Shown: one piece after another, positions 6,270 through 7,913 of the stretch
How the letters are laid out: the number at the start of each line of letters is the position of its first letter
How positions within the stretch are numbered: the first letter of the stretch is position 1
Source: an uncultured Pedobacter sp.
GTDB taxonomy: Bacteria; Bacteroidota; Bacteroidia; Sphingobacteriales; Sphingobacteriaceae
Assembly (NCBI GenBank): GCA_938008555.1
Contig: CALLKE010000204.1
Span: 1 to 7,913, forward strand
Direction: 5' to 3'
DNA: 7,913 nucleotides
Notes under the pieces: generated by a model
Seen by the model: only the letters and a program-made list of their open reading frames with translations
Databases searched by the model: none
What the model was told of the DNA's origin: nothing
Program-made: the position numbers and the translations under genes

Positions 6270-6878
6270 TTGGGACAGAATGCGGCCATTTATTGCCGAG
6301 TATCAACGAACGATCAGTCCTGCGAACGACAGGAATATGACCTACGTGCCTACGCCAATCGTTGCGGCTACGATGTTGTCGGTGTTTGGAAAGAAACTGC
6401 ATCAGGCAGTAAGGATGAGAGATTGCAAAGAAAATACTTGATGACCATGGCGCAATCTCGTGAAATCGATGCCATCTTGGTGACGGAATTGACACGCTGG
6501 GGCAGAAGCACCGTGGATCTCGTACAGTCATTACAAGATCTTGGGCATTTCGGGGTATCTCTGGTGGCACAAACAGGTTTGCAGTTTGACCTTTCCACAT
6601 CTCAGGGAAAGCTCATGGCTTCTGTGATGTCTGCATTAGCAGAGTTTGAGGGAGATTTACTACGTGAACGTGTGCGCTCTGGTGTAGCAGCGGCACAAGC
6701 GCGGGGCGTTGTGTTTGGTCGTCGTCCTGGTCAACGTACCAAGTCAGATCGTCTGGCACCTAAAGTGTTGGAGTTGGTGTCTGCTGGACACTCTTATCGA
6801 CAAGTCGGTCGGCTGGTCAATCTAAGCAAAAATACCGTGTTGGATATCGTTAAAAGAAGTCGGAGTGAAAATCCTTAG
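6270..6878 (+). CDS. tnpR: Serine recombinase / cointegrate resolvase TnpR
   Basis: A small serine recombinase of 202 aa that should resolve transposition cointegrates at the res site. R10 and S12 in YCRVSTNDQ are the catalytic pair; R76 and R79 in LTRWGRS correspond to the conserved arginines of the active site. The dimerisation/E helix spans about 122-138 (ALAEFEGDLLRERVRSG). A C-terminal helix-turn-helix lies at about 171-197 (GHSYRQVGRLVNLSKNTV). It is somewhat longer than the 183-186 aa Tn3/Tn21 resolvases, and its opening resembles the invertase-like branch. Translation starts at TTG with a strong ribosome site. The last codons, AAT CCT TAG, run into the right terminal repeat. It is divergent from tnpA. 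Confidence 0.92.
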   Translation: MGQNAAIYCRVSTNDQSCERQEYDLRAYANRCGYDVVGVWKETASGSKDERLQRKYLMTMAQSREIDAILVTELTRWGRSTVDLVQSLQDLGHFGVSLVAQTGLQFDLSTSQGKLMASVMSALAEFEGDLLRERVRSGVAAAQARGVVFGRRPGQRTKSDRLAPKVLELVSAGHSYRQVGRLVNLSKNTVLDIVKRSRSENP

Positions 6879-7185
6879 CGTGCTATATTTTCCGTTTCCT
6901 GAGACGACCCCTCTAAGTAGTTACGAATATGACAAAGTTGAAAAGATCATTAAAAATGATGAAACGATGCTCAAATATTTGGAATGCGAGGTCATTTTAG
7001 AGCCACAAAATGATCGTTTCGAGTCTCAAAGACAGGCATATAAAAAATGCATGGCGACTTTTGAAAACATAAAAAGTTTAATTACAGAGAAAACAGCCCC
7101 TGCTCCAGAGAAAGGTTTTTCACAGCCAAGTCCAAAACCTGAAAACAAACCAGAACAGAACAGTGATTTCGATTTTGGTTTCTAA
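6865..7185 (+). CDS. 3' remnant of a plasmid gene truncated by the transposon
   Basis: The open frame (106 aa from GTG 6865) takes its first 15 or so codons from the end of tnpR and the terminal repeat, so only 6912-7185 is original coding DNA. That part is hydrophilic (SSYEYDKVEKIIKNDETM and onward), then Lys/Pro/Gln-rich, and ends NSDFDFGF. This tail resembles the C-terminus of MobA (Pro/Lys/Gln-rich, then DYDYGGPGF), and both genes are followed by the related ~118-bp segment. The source was probably a mobilization or other plasmid gene; I do not recognise the family. An internal ATG at 6967 could start a 72-aa product, but no ribosome site is evident. It is most likely a broken gene. The missing 5' part is not found left of the transposon. 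Confidence 0.6.
   Translation: MKILSVLYFPFPETTPLSSYEYDKVEKIIKNDETMLKYLECEVILEPQNDRFESQRQAYKKCMATFENIKSLITEKTAPAPEKGFSQPSPKPENKPEQNSDFDFGF
6873..6911 (-). repeat. Transposon right terminal inverted repeat (IR)
   Basis: Exact reverse complement of 3176-3214; reads CCTTAGCGTGC inward-to-outward and ends GACGACCCC. The resolvase stop codon (6876-6878) lies within it. The bases just outside are TCTAA and do not repeat those outside the left end. Confidence 0.93.
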
Positions 7186-7220
7186 TCTAATTCAGCAAAA
7201 CACAGTAATCAGAGGGGGAA

Positions 7221-7246
7221 TGAGCGATTTATTTTTATGTCGCTCA
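7221..7246 (+). terminator. Stem-loop after the truncated gene, terminator-like
   Basis: TGAGCGA (7221-7227) and TCGCTCA (7240-7246) form a 7-bp stem with a 12-base AT-rich loop, 35 bases after the stop codon. There is no immediate T run, only a T-rich stretch about 13 bases later, so termination is possible but not assured. Confidence 0.35.
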
Positions 7247-7295
7247 CACTCCGTTCGCTTTGTTTTTTACTTTTTGATTCAGACAGGTTTAAACC

Positions 7296-7413
7296 GAACG
7301 AGTGTCTACGAGTGAACAGACACCATTAAAATTTCAGGAACACCTTTTCTCTGATTACAAACTCCCTTTCGATTTCAAACGGTAAGTACAGAGCATCCCG
7401 AATGGGTGCGAAC
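7296..7413 (+). repeat. Right arm of the diverged ~118-bp inverted repeat
   Basis: Aligns with the minus strand of 680-796. It includes GAGTGTCTACGAG, ATTAAAATTT, CTGATTACAA, TACAGAGCATCCC and GGGTGCGAAC. The region between TCCC and TACAGAG (about 7366-7388) is poorly conserved. GTGTCT and AGACAC within the first 30 bases can pair as a 6-bp stem. Confidence 0.8.
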
Positions 7414-7615
7414 TTTGGAGCTTTTGCTTTTAAAAAAGTATGAGTGAAGCGAATACATTAGCAATGTTTTTGATTTTGCTTTTGCTCTTGAAACGACACG
7501 AGCGAAGCGAGTGCCATAGCCTTTGATTTTGCCTTTGATTTTGCCTTTGATTCTCTTTTTATTCTTTTAAAAAGCTTTTAAAAGCTTTTAGACCCCCTTC
7601 TAGCCCACGCATAGC
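7414..7615. other. Non-coding spacer with GAGCGAAGCGAG motifs and short repeats
   Basis: No gene is supported. GAGTGAAGCGAA (7443-7454) and GAGCGAAGCGAG (7500-7511) mirror the CTCGCTTCGCTC-type words of the left spacer. AAAGCTTTTA is repeated back to back at 7571-7590. The A/T-rich character near the iterons suits an origin-flanking region. Confidence 0.45.
7519..7554 (+). repeat. 12-bp tandem repeat, three copies
   Basis: GCCTTTGATTTT occurs at 7519-7530 and 7531-7542, followed by GCCTTTGATTCT at 7543-7554. A looser relative (TTTTTGATTTTGC) lies at about 7468-7480. The meaning is unknown; it may be replication slippage or part of the origin-flanking DNA. Confidence 0.75.
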
Positions 7616-7626
7616 AAGGCTTTCAG
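7616..7626 (+). promoter_or_regulatory. AAGGCTTTCAG element next to the right iterons
   Basis: This 11-mer is identical to the minus-strand sequence at 418-428 and occupies the same position relative to rep: just outside the iteron furthest from the gene. The shared position in two origins with unrelated iterons suggests a host-factor or origin element. Its role is inferred. Confidence 0.4.
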
Positions 7627-7639
7627 ACTTTAAAAAACT

Positions 7640-7730
7640 ACTTTTACCAAACTTAAAACTACTTTTACCAAACTTTTTGACTTTAAAACAGTACTTTTGC
7701 CAAACTTTAAAACTACTTTTACCAAACTTT
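7640..7730 (+). repeat. Right origin iterons, four copies
   Basis: Cores matching ACTTTTACCAAACTTT begin at 7640, 7661, 7693 and 7715; the third has one G for A, and the first ends CTTA instead of CTTT. Most are preceded by AAACT. The start-to-start distances of 21, 32 and 22 bases correspond to about 2, 3 and 2 helical turns, so all sites face the same side of the DNA. They differ from the left-hand iterons, so the two origins should use different initiators. Confidence 0.85.
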
Positions 7731-7861
7731 AAACTACAATGTATTTGTTGTTGTTTTATTAAAAAACTACAAAAATCATAGTCAAATTTTGGCCACTATA
7801 TTATATTTACTACAACGAATTCGGTGTAGTTAATTCGGTACATTATAGAGATTGTAGTTTT
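7731..7861 (+). promoter_or_regulatory. Leader and probable promoter/operator region of the right rep gene
   Basis: AT-rich DNA between iterons and the gene. CTACA (7810-7814) and TGTAG (7825-7829) form an inverted repeat, AATTCGGT is directly repeated at 7818-7825 and 7832-7839, and TTGTAGTTTT (7852-7861) is the reverse complement of the iteron-start word AAAACTAC plus AA. These could be Rep operators, as on the left. Several AT-rich -10-like words (TATATT, CATTATAG) exist, but no single promoter stands out. Confidence 0.4.
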
Positions 7862-7913
7862 ATGGAAATTAAAAAAACTTATCCGCCATCTTGGGTTGTG
7901 ATGCAGAACAATA
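7862..7913 (+). CDS. Probable second replication initiator (first 17 codons, cut by window edge)
   Basis: From ATG 7862 the frame reads MEIKKTYPPSWVVMQNN and leaves the window open. The V-V-M-Q-N-N end resembles the VVKSN/MQNN segment at the start of many Rep_3 initiators, here 13-17 residues in. The iterons upstream and the AT-rich operator-like leader also point to a rep gene. Only 17 residues are available, so the family call rests mainly on context. There is no good ribosome site. Confidence 0.6.
   Translation, partial: MEIKKTYPPSWVVMQNN

Larger units (their letters stand above)
3176..6911. mobile_element. Complete Tn3-family transposon, 3736 bp, no cargo
   Basis: The element is bounded by 39-bp perfect inverted repeats starting GGGGTCGTCTCAGG and ending ACGCTAAGG, the classic Tn3-family pattern. 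It holds a leftward tnpA and a rightward resolvase, with about 94 bases between them, and nothing else. Both genes end inside the terminal repeats. The flanking five bases are ATCAA (3171-3175) on the left and TCTAA (6912-6916) on the right, so no 5-bp target duplication is seen. The right end cuts a plasmid gene. Both genes look intact, so the element could be active. Confidence 0.93.

Noticed and set aside
6235..6600. Open frames on both strands overlapping the resolvase
   Set aside because: The resolvase frame has the catalytic residues and a strong ribosome site; the others lack support.
3176..6911. Cargo such as antibiotic or metal resistance in the transposon
   Set aside because: Only tnpA and tnpR fit between the terminal repeats; no other coding space remains.
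3171..6916. 5-bp target-site duplication around the transposon
   Set aside because: The flanking 5-mers ATCAA and TCTAA differ, and shifting the boundary by one base does not create a match.
7296..7384. Small GTG-started peptide gene in the right inverted-repeat arm
   Set aside because: It has no ribosome site, is under 30 codons, and its left-hand counterpart does not stop at the same place.

Overview
This window is a piece of a small, AT-rich, mobilizable plasmid. The combination of Rep_3/RepM-type initiators, 21-22 bp iterons, a MobA/MobL relaxase and a degenerate XerC/XerD (pdif-like) site points to Acinetobacter or another Moraxellaceae. The host is inferred from gene families and architecture, not from a search.

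Layout. 1-280: 5' part of a Rep_3 initiator gene (minus strand, runs off the left edge). 281-500: its iteron origin, with four full direct repeats, a partial fifth, an inverted half-iteron and a promoter whose -35 box lies inside an iteron. 500-824: non-coding DNA with GCTTCGCTC-type motifs and one arm of a diverged ~118 bp inverted repeat. 825-1994: MobA/MobL relaxase (minus strand). 1995-2295: an RSF1010/R1162-like oriT hairpin with an AAGTGCG nic core, then two large AT-rich palindromes. 2296-3060: a divergent TraD/MobC-like accessory mobilization protein. 3088-3115: pdif-like site. 3176-6911: a complete 3.7 kb Tn3-family transposon with 39 bp perfect terminal repeats, divergent tnpA and resolvase, and no cargo. 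6912-7185: 3' remnant of a plasmid gene cut by the transposon. 7186-7861: the other inverted-repeat arm, GCGAAGCGAG motifs, short tandem repeats and a second, different iteron origin. 7862-7913: first 17 codons of a probable second initiator gene (plus strand).

How it works together. MobA should nick oriT with help from the MobC-like protein, so the plasmid could be mobilized by a helper conjugation system. The transposon supplies its own transposase and resolvase. Two outward-facing Rep/iteron units would drive replication.

The most notable feature is mirror symmetry. Both halves carry the same order: a gene with a Pro/Lys/Gln-rich, acidic-aromatic tail, a conserved ~118 bp segment, GAGCGAAGCGAG-like motifs, AAGGCTTTCAG, iterons, then rep. 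The transposon lies between them with no target-site duplication. The simplest reading is that two related plasmids were fused, probably by replicative transposition (a cointegrate), or that a rearrangement happened next to the transposon. No resistance gene, toxin-antitoxin pair or CRISPR array was seen.
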